A program made the translations under genes and the position numbers. Below are positions 49,641-58,766 of a stretch of DNA of 64,000 nucleotides, piece after piece. This DNA comes from an uncultured Lachnospiraceae bacterium. Its GTDB lineage: Bacteria > Bacillota > Clostridia > Lachnospirales > Lachnospiraceae. The notes under the pieces are model-generated. The model saw nothing but the letters and a program-made list of their open reading frames with translations. It ran no database searches and had not been told where the DNA came from. Position 1 is the first letter of the stretch, and each line of letters begins with the position of its first letter. Where the stretch lies: contig CAJUGG010000076.1 in assembly GCA_910585995.1 (NCBI GenBank), positions 13,747-77,746 of the forward strand. The letters are read 5' to 3'.

Positions 49641-50423
49641 ATGGCACCATTACTGGATATGCAGCATGTAGAGATCAGCTACCATGGAAGGGCAGTCGTA
49701 CGGGATGTGTCTTTTCAGCTTGAAGCGGGTGAGATCCTGGGGATTGTGGGAGAGTCCGGGAGTGGGAAAAGTACCCTGCTCAGGGCGGCTATGGGACTTC
49801 TGGGCAGCGGCGGAGCGGTGACAAAAGGAGATATCTATTATAGAGGGAACAATGTGGTGGATGCAAGGGAAGACGAGCTGAAAAAGATGAGGGGGCCTGC
49901 TATGGGCATGATCTTTCAGAATACAGAAGCGTCGCTTTGCCCGATTCGGAGTATCAAAGATCAGCTGTATGAGAGTGTCTGTCAGCATGAGAAGGTGAGC
50001 CGGGAAGAAGTGCGCAAGCGCGCGATGGAGCTTTTTGACAAGATGCGTATGCCGGATGGGGAGAGGATTTTAAACAGTTATCCATTTGAATTGTCAGGAG
50101 GGATGAATCAGCGGGTTGGTATTATGATGGCCATGGTGTTAAAGCCGGATCTTCTGTTTGCGGACGAACCAACCAGTGCTTTGGATGTGACGGTTCAGGC
50201 TCAGGTGGTAAAAGAGATGATGAAGATGAGAGAGAGCTATGGTACGAGCATCGTGATCGTAACGCATCATATCGGTGTGGCGGAATATATGGCGGATAAG
50301 ATTGCGGTTATGTATCAGGGCAGACTGGTGGAATATGGAGAGACAAAAGAGGTCATGTACCATCCGAAGCAAGAATATACCAAGAAGCTGACGAGTGCCG
50401 TACTTCATATCAATAAAGGGTAA
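49641..50423 (+). CDS. ABC transporter ATPase (NikD/DppD-like)
   Basis: A 260-residue ATPase with Walker A GESGSGKST near residue 38, Q loop in GMIFQNTEASLCPI near residue 95, signature SGGMNQRVGI near residue 155 and Walker B LLFADEPTSALD. The signature Met/Asn variant is common in this family. Four bases separate it from the permease gene, with GGGGGTG as ribosome-binding site. With the next gene product it forms the ATPase pair that powers import. Confidence 0.94.
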   Translation: MAPLLDMQHVEISYHGRAVVRDVSFQLEAGEILGIVGESGSGKSTLLRAAMGLLGSGGAVTKGDIYYRGNNVVDAREDELKKMRGPAMGMIFQNTEASLCPIRSIKDQLYESVCQHEKVSREEVRKRAMELFDKMRMPDGERILNSYPFELSGGMNQRVGIMMAMVLKPDLLFADEPTSALDVTVQAQVVKEMMKMRESYGTSIVIVTHHIGVAEYMADKIAVMYQGRLVEYGETKEVMYHPKQEYTKKLTSAVLHINKG

Positions 50424-50427
50424 AAAG

Positions 50428-51183
50428 ATGCAGAAACTATTGGAAGTAAAAGATCTGAAGAAAACATTTTATAAGAATAAAGTTCCTTTGATGGCGGTAA
50501 ATAAGATCAGCTTTGATGTATACAAAGGAGAATGTCTGGGACTGGTGGGCGAGAGCGGCTGCGGGAAAAGTACAACTGCAAAGATCATCACACATCTGGC
50601 GGCACCGGATAGCGGAAGTGTGTTGCTGGATGGCGAAGAGACCCTGTTCTTAAGAGGACGAAAAGAGAGGGAGCTGTATCAAAAGATTCAGATGGTGTTT
50701 CAGGCTCCGCAGGATTCTTTTGATCCCAGACATACCTTAGGAGACGGCATCATGGAGAGTATGCGAAATCAGGGGATGAAAAAGGCACAGGCGAGAGAGC
50801 GGATGTATGAGCTTTTAAATATGGTGGAACTAGAACATAAGTTCGCATCTCGTTATCCGCATGAGGTCAGCGGCGGTCAGTGCCAGCGGGCGGCGATTGC
50901 CAGAGCGCTTGCACCCAATCCGCAGCTGATCATCTGCGATGAGGCAACCAGTGCGCTGGATGTGACCGTTCAGGCGCAGATTGTGGAGCTTTTAAGAAAA
51001 CTGCAGAGAGAACAGGGCCTTTCGCTGCTTTTGATCTGTCATGACCTGGCGCTGGTACAGGCACTCTGTGAGCGGGTGCTGGTCATGTATCAAGGAAAGA
51101 TCGTAGAGCAGGGGGTGCCTGATGAAGTGATCCGGCATCCAAGAGAAGAATACACTAAAGTCCTGGTGGATTCGGTTTTTTAG
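50428..51183 (+). CDS. ABC transporter ATPase (NikE/DppF-like)
   Basis: A 251-residue ATPase with Walker A GESGCGKSTTAKI near residue 42, MVFQAPQDSFDPRHTLGD near residue 88, signature SGGQCQRAAIARAL near residue 147 and Walker B LIICDEATSALD. Here the usual DEPTSALD Pro is replaced by Ala (DEATSALD), a minor variation. I start it at the ATG at 50428, 4 bp after the previous stop, because the upstream 11 codons overlap the previous gene and lack family sequence. Confidence 0.94.
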   Translation: MQKLLEVKDLKKTFYKNKVPLMAVNKISFDVYKGECLGLVGESGCGKSTTAKIITHLAAPDSGSVLLDGEETLFLRGRKERELYQKIQMVFQAPQDSFDPRHTLGDGIMESMRNQGMKKAQARERMYELLNMVELEHKFASRYPHEVSGGQCQRAAIARALAPNPQLIICDEATSALDVTVQAQIVELLRKLQREQGLSLLLICHDLALVQALCERVLVMYQGKIVEQGVPDEVIRHPREEYTKVLVDSVF

Positions 51184-51222
51184 AGAATGACCAATCCAGA
51201 TAGCAAGAAAGGAATCAGAAAT

Positions 51223-52830
51223 ATGAAGAGAAATCAATTATGGGAAAAAATAAGTGTGTCGTTGCTGATAATGATGGTAAGTACAAGCCTTTTCACAGGC
51301 TGCAAAGGCGAAGGCACAGTGCCAGCACCAGAAGCGGCTTCTGAAGATGGTTCACAGGCAGATCCGACATCAGAAGGCGGGAAAGTATTCTACTATGGCG
51401 ATACGACCTTCAATGCAGAAAATGATGAATCGGATGTCAATCCTCACAATGGATATTCCGGATGGGCCTGCATCCGTTATGGGATCGGTGAGACACTTTT
51501 TAAATATTCAGACACTATGGAAGCAGAGCCATGGCTGGCGACCGAGTACACCAATATAGATGAGACAACATGGGAGATTACACTGCGGGATGATGTAGCC
51601 TTTACCAGCGGACGCGCCATGGATGCACAGGCGGTAAAAGAATGTCTGGATCATCTGGTGGAAGTACATGAGCGTGCCGCAGGCGATCTGAAGATTCAGG
51701 AAGTGACTGCAGAAGGGCAGAAACTGACGATCAAGACTGAAGTACCAGTTCCGGCGCTGATGAACTATCTGGCAGAGCCTTATGGATGCATCATCGATAT
51801 GGAAGCAGGGATCGCAGAGGACGGCAATGTATCGGGAACCGGTCCGTACCGGGCAACGCTGGTGGAGACAGACAAAGGGCTGACTCTGGTGAAAAATGAG
51901 AATTACTGGGATGGGATGCCGCATCTGGATACCATCTATGTCCAGACGATCTCGGACGGAGATACCATGACCATGGCGATGCAGTCCGGAGAATTAGACG
52001 GCGCTTACGGGCTTCCCTATGCGAGTCTGCCGCTGTTTGAGAGCGCGCCTTACAGTATCTCCTCCTGCGAGACCTCCCGCTCTTTTTTTGGCGCTATGAA
52101 CTATCAGACAGAGGCTCTGCAGGATGCCAATGTACGGAAAGCGATCGCTGGCGCCATCGATCGTGAAAATTTTACCAAAGTGCTGATGAATGGAAATGGC
52201 AGCCCTGCGGTGGGACCATTTCCGGCAAGCTTTACTTTTGGAGATCATACGGTAACAGCAGAGACTTTTGATCTGGAGGCTTCTAAAGCACTTCTGGCAG
52301 AAGCAGGATGGAGCGATACAGATGGAGACGGGTATGTGGATAAGGACGGACAGAAGCTGACGCTTCGCTGGTTGACGTATCCAAGCCGTCAGGAACTTCC
52401 GCTCTTAGCAGAGAGTGTGCAGGCCACCATGAAAGAGATCGGGATCGATATCCAAGTCAACTGCACCGCCAATCATCTGGACTTTATTGAAAGCGGAGAG
52501 TGGGATATCTATGCCAGCGCATTTGTGACGGCGCCCACCGGAGATCCGGAGTTTTTCTTTACCACGCACTGTTTAGACGCATCTTCAAAGAACCGCGGCG
52601 GATATCATAGCGATGAACTGGAGGCGTTGGAGGCGCAGATGAGCCAGACTTTTGATGTGAATGAGCGTGTGAAACTGGCGACGCAGATGACACAAGTCAT
52701 CTTAGATGACAATAGTTTTGTCTTCGCTTCCCATCTGAAGATGTCCATCGTATCCGGTGAAGGCGTGACAGGGCTGATTGCACATCCATGTGATTACTAT
52801 GAGATTACCGTAGATCTGGATAAAAACTAA
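51223..52830 (+). CDS. Nickel/peptide-type ABC transporter substrate-binding lipoprotein
   Basis: A 535-residue family 5 binding protein. The signal peptide ends at the lipobox FTGC (Cys near residue 27), followed by a short acidic linker. Domain landmarks include IGETLFKYSDTMEAEPWLAT near residue 95, ETTWEITLRDDVAFTSG near residue 125 and NVRKAIAGAIDRENF near residue 310. An EF-hand-like loop, DTDGDGYVDKDG, lies near residue 370. GAAAGGAATC precedes the ATG at 51223. It delivers the ligand to the importer; a metal-chelate ligand modified by the two neighbouring methyltransferases is a possibility, not shown. Confidence 0.93.
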   Translation: MKRNQLWEKISVSLLIMMVSTSLFTGCKGEGTVPAPEAASEDGSQADPTSEGGKVFYYGDTTFNAENDESDVNPHNGYSGWACIRYGIGETLFKYSDTMEAEPWLATEYTNIDETTWEITLRDDVAFTSGRAMDAQAVKECLDHLVEVHERAAGDLKIQEVTAEGQKLTIKTEVPVPALMNYLAEPYGCIIDMEAGIAEDGNVSGTGPYRATLVETDKGLTLVKNENYWDGMPHLDTIYVQTISDGDTMTMAMQSGELDGAYGLPYASLPLFESAPYSISSCETSRSFFGAMNYQTEALQDANVRKAIAGAIDRENFTKVLMNGNGSPAVGPFPASFTFGDHTVTAETFDLEASKALLAEAGWSDTDGDGYVDKDGQKLTLRWLTYPSRQELPLLAESVQATMKEIGIDIQVNCTANHLDFIESGEWDIYASAFVTAPTGDPEFFFTTHCLDASSKNRGGYHSDELEALEAQMSQTFDVNERVKLATQMTQVILDDNSFVFASHLKMSIVSGEGVTGLIAHPCDYYEITVDLDKN

Positions 52831-52847
52831 GAAGAACATCAATGGAA

Positions 52848-52880
52848 GAGCCGGAAGTCCCCAGGATGGATTTCCGGCTC
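52848..52880 (+). terminator. Intrinsic terminator after the ABC operon
   Basis: GAGCCGGAA and TTTCCGGCTC enclose a 14-base loop, about 17 bp after the binding protein stop. The following T tract is interrupted (AAAGTTTCTC). Confidence 0.55.
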
Positions 52881-52912
52881 AAAGTTTCTCAGAAAAAATC
52901 TATCATAAGTAT

Positions 52913-53542
52913 TTAGGAAAAGAGTGTTAACAAGTTACAAAACTGGCCAATGGTGCAGTCCGGGGTTTCTACTTTTCCAAAACCATAAGTGGCATGGCAG
53001 AAGGGGATGCCTGCTTCTTTGGATGCCGCCTGATCGCTGGGGATATCTCCTACATAGATGGGGGCTTTCAGGCCGTTGCGTTTCATCACGAGCTGGATAT
53101 TAGGACCTTTGCCCAGACCCGTATTACCGGGACACTCAAAGTCGGTGATGTAGGGAGCAAGTCCTGTCTTTTCCAGGAAAAGTTCTATGTAGCCCGCCTG
53201 ACAGTTGCTGACGATAAAGAGCGGATAAGTCTGACTGAGCTTTGGGATGGTGTCGGCAACGCCGGGGTAGAGAAGATCTTCTGTAGATGCAGATAAGAAC
53301 ATATGTTCTCGCTCGCAGCAGTCGTCGATCAGGGCATAGCGATCCTGCTCACTGAGATCAGGAAAGACCATATCAGCGATGGTGGTCATGGGATGGCCAA
53401 AGAGTTTGGTGAGTTTTTCTGCGGTGAAACGATAGGTGATCTCTGGCCTGCTCTTAAGGGCTTCGTTCCAGGCTCTGGCTACGATCGGGGTGGAATTCCA
53501 TAGAGTTCCGTCAATATCTAAGATGATGCTGTCTGGTTTCAT
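52913..53542 (-). CDS. HAD-family phosphatase, phosphoglycolate-phosphatase-like
   Basis: A 209-residue hydrolase. Motif I DIDGTLW lies at residues 8-14, motif II is FIVSNCQ near residue 110, the conserved Lys is in GLGKGPNI near residue 148 and motif IV is YVGDIPSDQAASKEAG near residue 165. The helical cap between motifs I and II marks it as subfamily IA. AAAGGAAG lies before the ATG. It is convergent with the ABC operon. Its physiological substrate is unknown. Confidence 0.9.
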   Translation of the reverse strand: MKPDSIILDIDGTLWNSTPIVARAWNEALKSRPEITYRFTAEKLTKLFGHPMTTIADMVFPDLSEQDRYALIDDCCEREHMFLSASTEDLLYPGVADTIPKLSQTYPLFIVSNCQAGYIELFLEKTGLAPYITDFECPGNTGLGKGPNIQLVMKRNGLKAPIYVGDIPSDQAASKEAGIPFCHATYGFGKVETPDCTIGQFCNLLTLFS

Positions 53543-53564
53543 GGAAATGCTTCCTTTCTTTTGA

Positions 53565-53646
53565 TAATGATGCCATGGGTCCCAAGGTTAAAAATTCTCT
53601 TGCAAGCGAGCTTGCATCGGATTTTTGACCTTTTGACCCTGTCATC
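53565..53646. repeat. Long inverted repeat between HAD and mutY genes
   Basis: Nested complementary blocks TGAT/ATCA, GGGTC/GACCC, AAGGT/ACCTT, AAAAAT/ATTTTT and TTGCAAGC/GCTTGCA surround a loop near 53608. It spans most of the divergent intergenic region and lies upstream of the mutY promoter. It resembles a stable hairpin more than an operator. Confidence 0.6.
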
Positions 53647-53679
53647 ATTTTATTGGAAATGCACAGGAAAATCAAGGAG

Positions 53680-53709
53680 TTGTTGTAAAATAGGAAAATG
53701 TGGTATACT
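53680..53709 (+). promoter_or_regulatory. Sigma-A-type promoter for mutY-glf
   Basis: TTGTTG (53680-53685), 18 bases, then TATACT (53704-53709), 45 bp before mutY. Confidence 0.45.
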
Positions 53710-53753
53710 ATTAGAAAAATGGAAAAGCGCAACAAAAGACAGAGGTGCAACAA

Positions 53754-54836
53754 ATGTTGGAACAGATTGTAAAACCGTTGCTTTCATGGTATGATGGACA
53801 TGCGCGTGTGCTGCCCTGGAGGGAGAACCGAAGCCCCTATCGGATCTGGGTATCGGAGATTATGCTGCAGCAGACGAGGGTGGAGGCAGTCAAGCCTTAT
53901 TTTGAGAGATTTTTAAAGGCACTGCCGGATGTGGCAGCGCTTGCCAAGTGCCCGGAGGATGAGCTTTTAAAGCTGTGGGAAGGCTTGGGATACTATAATC
54001 GGGTCCGCAATATGCAAAAGGCCGCACAGATGCTGATGGAAGAGTACAAGGGGCAGTTTCCGGAAGACTATAAAAAGCTTTTGCTACTGCCAGGGATCGG
54101 TCACTATACGGCTGGCGCCATCGGCTCCATTGCTTTTGGGCTTCGCGTGCCGGCAGTGGATGGAAATGTGCTGCGGGTGGTGTCACGGGTCAAGGCCAGC
54201 TATGAAGATATCTTAAAACAGTCTGTTAAGACCGCCATGGAAGAAGAAGTACAAAAGATCATACCAGCTGATCGGGCAGGAGATTTTAACCAGGCACTGA
54301 TGGAGCTTGGAGCTACGGTCTGTGTGCCCAATGGAAAGGCAAGATGCAGCGAATGTCCCCTTTCCTTTACCTGTCAGGCATACCAGAAGGGACTAGTGGA
54401 GGAACTTCCGAAAAAGAAAGGAAAGAAGGAGCGCCGGCTGGAAAAAAGGACCGTGCTTGTCCTGCGGGAAGGAGAGCGGGTAGCCATAAGAAAGCGTCCG
54501 AAGAAAGGACTTTTGGCGGGCCTTTATGAACTTCCCAATATCGAAGGGCATCTTGGGGAAGAAGAGATCCTGTCGCAGTTAAAAGCGTGGGGATTTGCCC
54601 CTCTTAGGATTCAGCCTTTGGCGGATGCCAAGCATATTTTCAGCCATGTGGAATGGCAGATGATTGGCTATGTGGTCAGTTTAGAGGAGATGGATGACAT
54701 GGACTCTCAAAAAGAGGGCATGTTTTTCATAGATGCAAAAGAAACAGAGGAAAAATATCCGATCCCGGCTGCCTTTGCCGCCTATGCGCGGTATATGGAT
54801 ATTGTGCTGGGGCAGGAAAAATATGAAGAAAGGTAA
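53754..54836 (+). CDS. mutY: A/G-specific adenine DNA glycosylase
   Basis: A 360-residue base-excision repair enzyme that removes adenine opposite 8-oxoguanine. The catalytic Glu is Glu35 in SEIMLQQTRVE, the helix-hairpin-helix is LLPGIGHYTAGAI, and the catalytic Asp is in VPAVDGNVLRV. The iron-sulfur cluster Cys pattern is intact: C-x6-C-x2-C-x5-C in CVPNGKARCSECPLSFTC. A NUDIX-like C-terminal domain with an FSHVEWQM segment recognises 8-oxoG. GAGGTG positions the ATG at 53754. The glf gene follows after 6 bp. Confidence 0.96.
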   Translation: MLEQIVKPLLSWYDGHARVLPWRENRSPYRIWVSEIMLQQTRVEAVKPYFERFLKALPDVAALAKCPEDELLKLWEGLGYYNRVRNMQKAAQMLMEEYKGQFPEDYKKLLLLPGIGHYTAGAIGSIAFGLRVPAVDGNVLRVVSRVKASYEDILKQSVKTAMEEEVQKIIPADRAGDFNQALMELGATVCVPNGKARCSECPLSFTCQAYQKGLVEELPKKKGKKERRLEKRTVLVLREGERVAIRKRPKKGLLAGLYELPNIEGHLGEEEILSQLKAWGFAPLRIQPLADAKHIFSHVEWQMIGYVVSLEEMDDMDSQKEGMFFIDAKETEEKYPIPAAFAAYARYMDIVLGQEKYEER

Positions 54837-54842
54837 GAGAAC

Positions 54843-55991
54843 ATGTTTGACAGTGTGATAATTGGAGCTGGTGTCGCAGGATGTGTGGCGGCAAGAGAGT
54901 TGGCAGAGGCAGGAAAAAAGGTACTTGTGTTGGAGCAAAGAGACCATATTGGCGGCAACTGCTATGATGAGAAAGATGAGCATGGGATCTTGATTCACAA
55001 GTATGGCCCGCATATTTTCCATACCAGAGAGCCAAGAGCTTATGACTATCTGTCCCGTTTTACCAAGTGGTATGCATTTGGACATGAAGTAGTAGCCAAT
55101 GTGCATGGCACTTTGATCCCCGTACCTTTTAACTTAAATACCCTCCATATGGTGTATGACAAAGAGAAAGCAGATGAGCTGGAGAAAAAGCTGGTGGAGG
55201 CTTTTGGGATGGAGAGCCGGGTGCCGATCTTAAAACTCCGGGAGCATAAGGACCCGGATATTCAGCAGATCGCAGATTATGTATATGAAAATATCTTTTT
55301 GCACTATACCATGAAACAATGGGGTCAGAAGCCAGAGGAGATCGACCCGGCAGTGACCGCTAGAGTGCCAGTACTGATCTCCTATGATAATCGGTATTTC
55401 CAGGAACCCTATCAGGGGATGCCCTTAGATGGCTATACGGCCATGTTTGAAGCGATGCTTGATCATCCAGGGATCACCGTGGAGACTGGCGTGGATGCCC
55501 GCACGAGACTCTCTTTCGCAAAAGAACAAGTGTTCTATCAAGGGGAGGCTTTTACAGGAGCGGTGATCTATACAGGACCTTTGGATGAACTGTTTGACTG
55601 CCGTTTTGGAAGACTTCCCTATCGTTCCCTGAATTTTGATTTTGAATATCTGGATCAGGAGGATTATCAGGGACACAGTGTGGTAAACTATACAGTGAGC
55701 GAGGATTTTACCCGCATCACAGAATTTAAATACCTGACTGGCCAAAAAGCGGAAGGAACGACGATTGTGCGGGAGTATCCATTTGCCTACACTGGCGCCA
55801 AAGGAGAGATCCCATATTATTCCATCGCCAACGAGGAGAACCAGAAGCTGTATGAGAAGTATCAGAAGCTCCTTTGTGAAATCCCTAACGTACATCTGCT
55901 GGGACGCCTGGCTGAGTATAAATACTACAACATCGATGCCATGGTATTAAAGGCGCTGAAACTGACGGACGAACTAAAAAAGAGCTGCTGA
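54843..55991 (+). CDS. glf: UDP-galactopyranose mutase
   Basis: A 382-residue flavoenzyme that converts UDP-galactopyranose to UDP-galactofuranose, the donor for galactofuranose in surface polysaccharides. The FAD-binding site is DSVIIGAGVAGCVAARELAE, followed by RDHIGGNCYDE and GPHIFHT. The substrate-binding MKQWGQKPEEID near residue 158 and late GRLAEYKYYNIDAMVLKAL are characteristic. It shares a transcript with mutY and lies upstream of a GT2 gene, which may use the furanose product. Confidence 0.96.
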   Translation: MFDSVIIGAGVAGCVAARELAEAGKKVLVLEQRDHIGGNCYDEKDEHGILIHKYGPHIFHTREPRAYDYLSRFTKWYAFGHEVVANVHGTLIPVPFNLNTLHMVYDKEKADELEKKLVEAFGMESRVPILKLREHKDPDIQQIADYVYENIFLHYTMKQWGQKPEEIDPAVTARVPVLISYDNRYFQEPYQGMPLDGYTAMFEAMLDHPGITVETGVDARTRLSFAKEQVFYQGEAFTGAVIYTGPLDELFDCRFGRLPYRSLNFDFEYLDQEDYQGHSVVNYTVSEDFTRITEFKYLTGQKAEGTTIVREYPFAYTGAKGEIPYYSIANEENQKLYEKYQKLLCEIPNVHLLGRLAEYKYYNIDAMVLKALKLTDELKKSC

Positions 55992-56056
55992 CTCCGGCGC
56001 TCCGTGGCCAAAAAGTGTAAGAGTGAGAGACTGACAGGATAAAAAAGAGGTGCAAC

Positions 56057-57076
56057 ATGAAATTATTATCAATAGCAGTACCATGCTACAATTCGGAAGA
56101 CTATATGAGACATTGTATTGAGACACTGCTTCCGGGCGGTGAGGATGTGGAGATCATCATTGTGGATGATGGCTCCACCAAAGACAGGACTGCCGAGATT
56201 GCGGACGAATATGCGGCGAAATATCCAGGGATTGTAAAAGCAGTGCACCAGGAGAACGGAGGTCATGGAGAGGCTGTCAACACAGGATTGAGAAATGCGA
56301 CAGGGCTGTATTTCAAAGTGGTGGACAGTGATGACTGGCTGGATGCCGAGAGTTATCAGAAGGTGCTCGAAAAGCTTGCAGAGCTGGTACACGAAGGGGA
56401 AGCCGTGGATATGATGATCTGCAATTATGTCTATGAGAAACAAGGAGCAAAGCGCAAAAAAAGCATCCGCTATACATCGGCATTTCCCCAGGATCAGGTC
56501 TTTACCTGGAGTGATGTCAAGCGTTTTCGCCTGGGGCAGTATATCCTGATGCATTCCGTGATCTACCGCACGAGGATGCTTAAGAACTGCGGACTGGAAC
56601 TACCAGAACACACGTTCTATGTAGACAATATCTTTGTCTACTATCCGCTGCCGTATGTACGGACACTCTACTATATGGATATTGATCTGTATCGGTACTT
56701 TATCGGTCGTTCTGACCAGTCTGTGAATGAGCAGGTGATGATTGGCCGGGTAGATCAGCAGATTAAAGTCAATAAGATTATGATCGACCAGTATGATATG
56801 AAGAGCATCCAGAATCCCAAGCTGCGCAAATATATGATCAGCTATCTGGACATCATGATGACCGTCTCCTCCATCATGCTGATCCGGTCCGGTACACCCG
56901 AAAGTCTGCAAAAGAAAAAAGACCTTTGGCAGTACCTTAAGAAAAGGGACGCAGGTCTTTTTTACAGATTATATTTCGGCATCTTTGGCCGGGCCATGAA
57001 TCTTCCTGGAAAAGGCGGGAGACAAGTATCGGTGATTGCTTACAAGCTTGCCAACAAAGTCATGGGCTTTAACTAA
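56057..57076 (+). CDS. Family 2 glycosyltransferase
   Basis: A 339-residue GT2 protein with LLSIAVPCYNSEDYMRHCIE at the N-terminus, IIVDDGSTKDRT near residue 35 and KVVDSDDWLD near residue 92. GAGGTG precedes the ATG by six bases. It follows glf by 65 bp and may transfer a galactofuranosyl residue or another sugar to a surface glycan. Its last 108 bp overlap the convergent PAP2 gene; both ends look genuinely coding, because the C-terminal segment here (AYKLANKVMGF) resembles the family end. Confidence 0.9.
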   Translation: MKLLSIAVPCYNSEDYMRHCIETLLPGGEDVEIIIVDDGSTKDRTAEIADEYAAKYPGIVKAVHQENGGHGEAVNTGLRNATGLYFKVVDSDDWLDAESYQKVLEKLAELVHEGEAVDMMICNYVYEKQGAKRKKSIRYTSAFPQDQVFTWSDVKRFRLGQYILMHSVIYRTRMLKNCGLELPEHTFYVDNIFVYYPLPYVRTLYYMDIDLYRYFIGRSDQSVNEQVMIGRVDQQIKVNKIMIDQYDMKSIQNPKLRKYMISYLDIMMTVSSIMLIRSGTPESLQKKKDLWQYLKKRDAGLFYRLYFGIFGRAMNLPGKGGRQVSVIAYKLANKVMGFN

Positions 57077-57700
57077 GGAGTCAGATTCATAGACCAGCTG
57101 ATTCATACAAGCGCCAAGCGCGATGCCAAGAATCACATCCACACAGGAATGTTGCTTTAAAAACATAGTGGACAGGATGATGGATACGTACAGGGTACGT
57201 GAACATCGGACGGTCCACTTTTTGTATGGAGATTCCGGCAGATGCAGCACCGCCATATGCGCTGCGATGGAATTAAATACATGGATGCTTGGCAGGATAT
57301 TGGTGGAAGTATCCGCCATATACAAAAAGCAGACCATCCGGATAAAGAGATTATCTCGCTCAAATTCCATCGGGCGCAGCAGGTGCCCGTTGGGATAGAA
57401 AGTGGACACCACAAGAAACAGCGTCATTCCCGTATATAAAAAGATAATATAGCGGTAAAAACCTTTCCGGTCTTTAAAAAAAAGCCAGAGAAAGACCGCC
57501 GCAATATAGACAAACCATAAAAAGTAAGGAATAATAAAATATTCACAAAACGGAATATAATCATCCAGCGGAAAATGGATCACATGGTAAGGCAGCTTGG
57601 AACGGCTTTCCAGCCAGACAAACCAGGTGATGTAGACTGCGAAATACAAGATCGTCCATGCATGAGGGTAGTCTTTTAAAAATGCAGTGTACTTTTTCAT
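56969..57700 (-). CDS. PAP2-superfamily membrane phosphatase-like protein
   Basis: A 243-residue protein with about six membrane segments. The PAP2 signature survives in parts: the LPSIHVFNSIAAHMAVL region (motif 2, with SIH) and LKQHSCVDVILGIALG (motif 3, with catalytic His and Asp). Motif 1 (usually KxxxxxxRP) is seen as LRPMEFERD. Such proteins dephosphorylate lipid phosphates or act as transferases on phospholipid donors. The ATG at 57700 follows GGAGGAAGC; the frame runs 83 codons further upstream into leader without similarity. Its end overlaps the GT2 gene tail to tail by 108 bp. Confidence 0.85.
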   Translation of the reverse strand: MKKYTAFLKDYPHAWTILYFAVYITWFVWLESRSKLPYHVIHFPLDDYIPFCEYFIIPYFLWFVYIAAVFLWLFFKDRKGFYRYIIFLYTGMTLFLVVSTFYPNGHLLRPMEFERDNLFIRMVCFLYMADTSTNILPSIHVFNSIAAHMAVLHLPESPYKKWTVRCSRTLYVSIILSTMFLKQHSCVDVILGIALGACMNQLVYESDSLVKAHDFVGKLVSNHRYLSPAFSRKIHGPAKDAEI

Positions 57701-57872
57701 GATAGCTTCCTCCAAAAGATATCTTAAAATCTTTGCTAATGATAGCATATGTAATTTACGAAAACAATAGCAGAAAAAGCAAAGATTTCTTAAGAAAATC
57801 TGAAAAAGTATACAAGAGGACGAGGGGATTTTGGGTTGAGACAGAAATTGCGGTTCAAGGAGAAAAAACGTC

Positions 57873-57901
57873 TTGCACAAGCAAAAAATATGTCGTAAAG
57901 T
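57873..57901 (+). promoter_or_regulatory. Sigma-A-type promoter for the AraC regulator
   Basis: TTGCAC (57873-57878), 17 bases, then TAAAGT (57896-57901), about 60 bp before the start at 57964. Confidence 0.5.
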
Positions 57902-57963
57902 AAAGCTGTAATCGACATTTTGCAACCATACTGTAGGGACAGCGGACAAAAGGAGGGGGATCT

Positions 57964-58731
57964 ATGGGCTATCAGGATGAATGGCTTCTTCTGGAGGCAG
58001 AAGATGATATAGATGAGATGGAACACAGACAACCAACAGAGGAGTTTTTGTTTTATCAGGCAGTGACCAGCGGAGATATAGAGTCTGTTAAGAAAAACTG
58101 TGAACAGGAGCGGTTTTTGGACAGTGAGGGTGTGGGTGTTTTGTCCCGCAATTCTGTTACGAACCTCAAATATCATTTTGTCATCACCACAGCGATGATC
58201 ACTCGTCTGTGTAAACAAAAAGGTATGGAACTAGAACAGGCTTTTCGGATGAGCGATTTTTATATTCAGAGACTAGATGATATCCATACGGTACAGGGTG
58301 TGCGGAATCTGCATGATGAGATGGTCTTAGACTATACAGAAAAGATGCGTAAGGTCTGCAGAAGCGACACCAATTCCAAACATATTAATCTTTGTAAAGA
58401 ATATATCTATTCTCATATTAAAGAACGTATTACCGTGGAGGATATTGCAGATGCGCTGGGCGTGTCTGCCAGTTACCTTTCCCGTTTGTTTAAGAAAGAG
58501 ACCGGGGATTCGGTCAGTGCCTATATTCGCGGACAAAAGATTGATATGGCAAAAAATCTGCTGCGCTACAGTGATTATTCTATGATTATGATTTCCAATC
58601 GTTTGTCTTTTTCTTCACAAAGTCATTTTATACAGCAGTTCCGGGAGATGGTTGGTATGACTCCAAAGAAATATCGGGATTTGAACCATATGATACAGTG
58701 GGATATTGAAAAAGAGGACGCAATCACATAG
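57964..58731 (+). CDS. AraC-family transcriptional regulator
   Basis: A 255-residue protein. Residues about 1-145 form an uncharacterised sensor domain (EEFLFYQAVTSGDIESVKKN). Residues about 150-245 are the AraC DNA-binding domain with two helix-turn-helices: ITVEDIADALGVSASYLSRL and MIMISNRLSFSSQSHFIQQF, then GMTPKKYR. AGGAGGGGG lies before the ATG. It is convergent with the two GH94 phosphorylase genes, 35 bp away, and is a plausible regulator of them, but no binding site is evident. Confidence 0.92.
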   Translation: MGYQDEWLLLEAEDDIDEMEHRQPTEEFLFYQAVTSGDIESVKKNCEQERFLDSEGVGVLSRNSVTNLKYHFVITTAMITRLCKQKGMELEQAFRMSDFYIQRLDDIHTVQGVRNLHDEMVLDYTEKMRKVCRSDTNSKHINLCKEYIYSHIKERITVEDIADALGVSASYLSRLFKKETGDSVSAYIRGQKIDMAKNLLRYSDYSMIMISNRLSFSSQSHFIQQFREMVGMTPKKYRDLNHMIQWDIEKEDAIT

Positions 58732-58766
58732 TGGTTGCGCCTTTATATTAAGAAAAGTGGTCTTTT

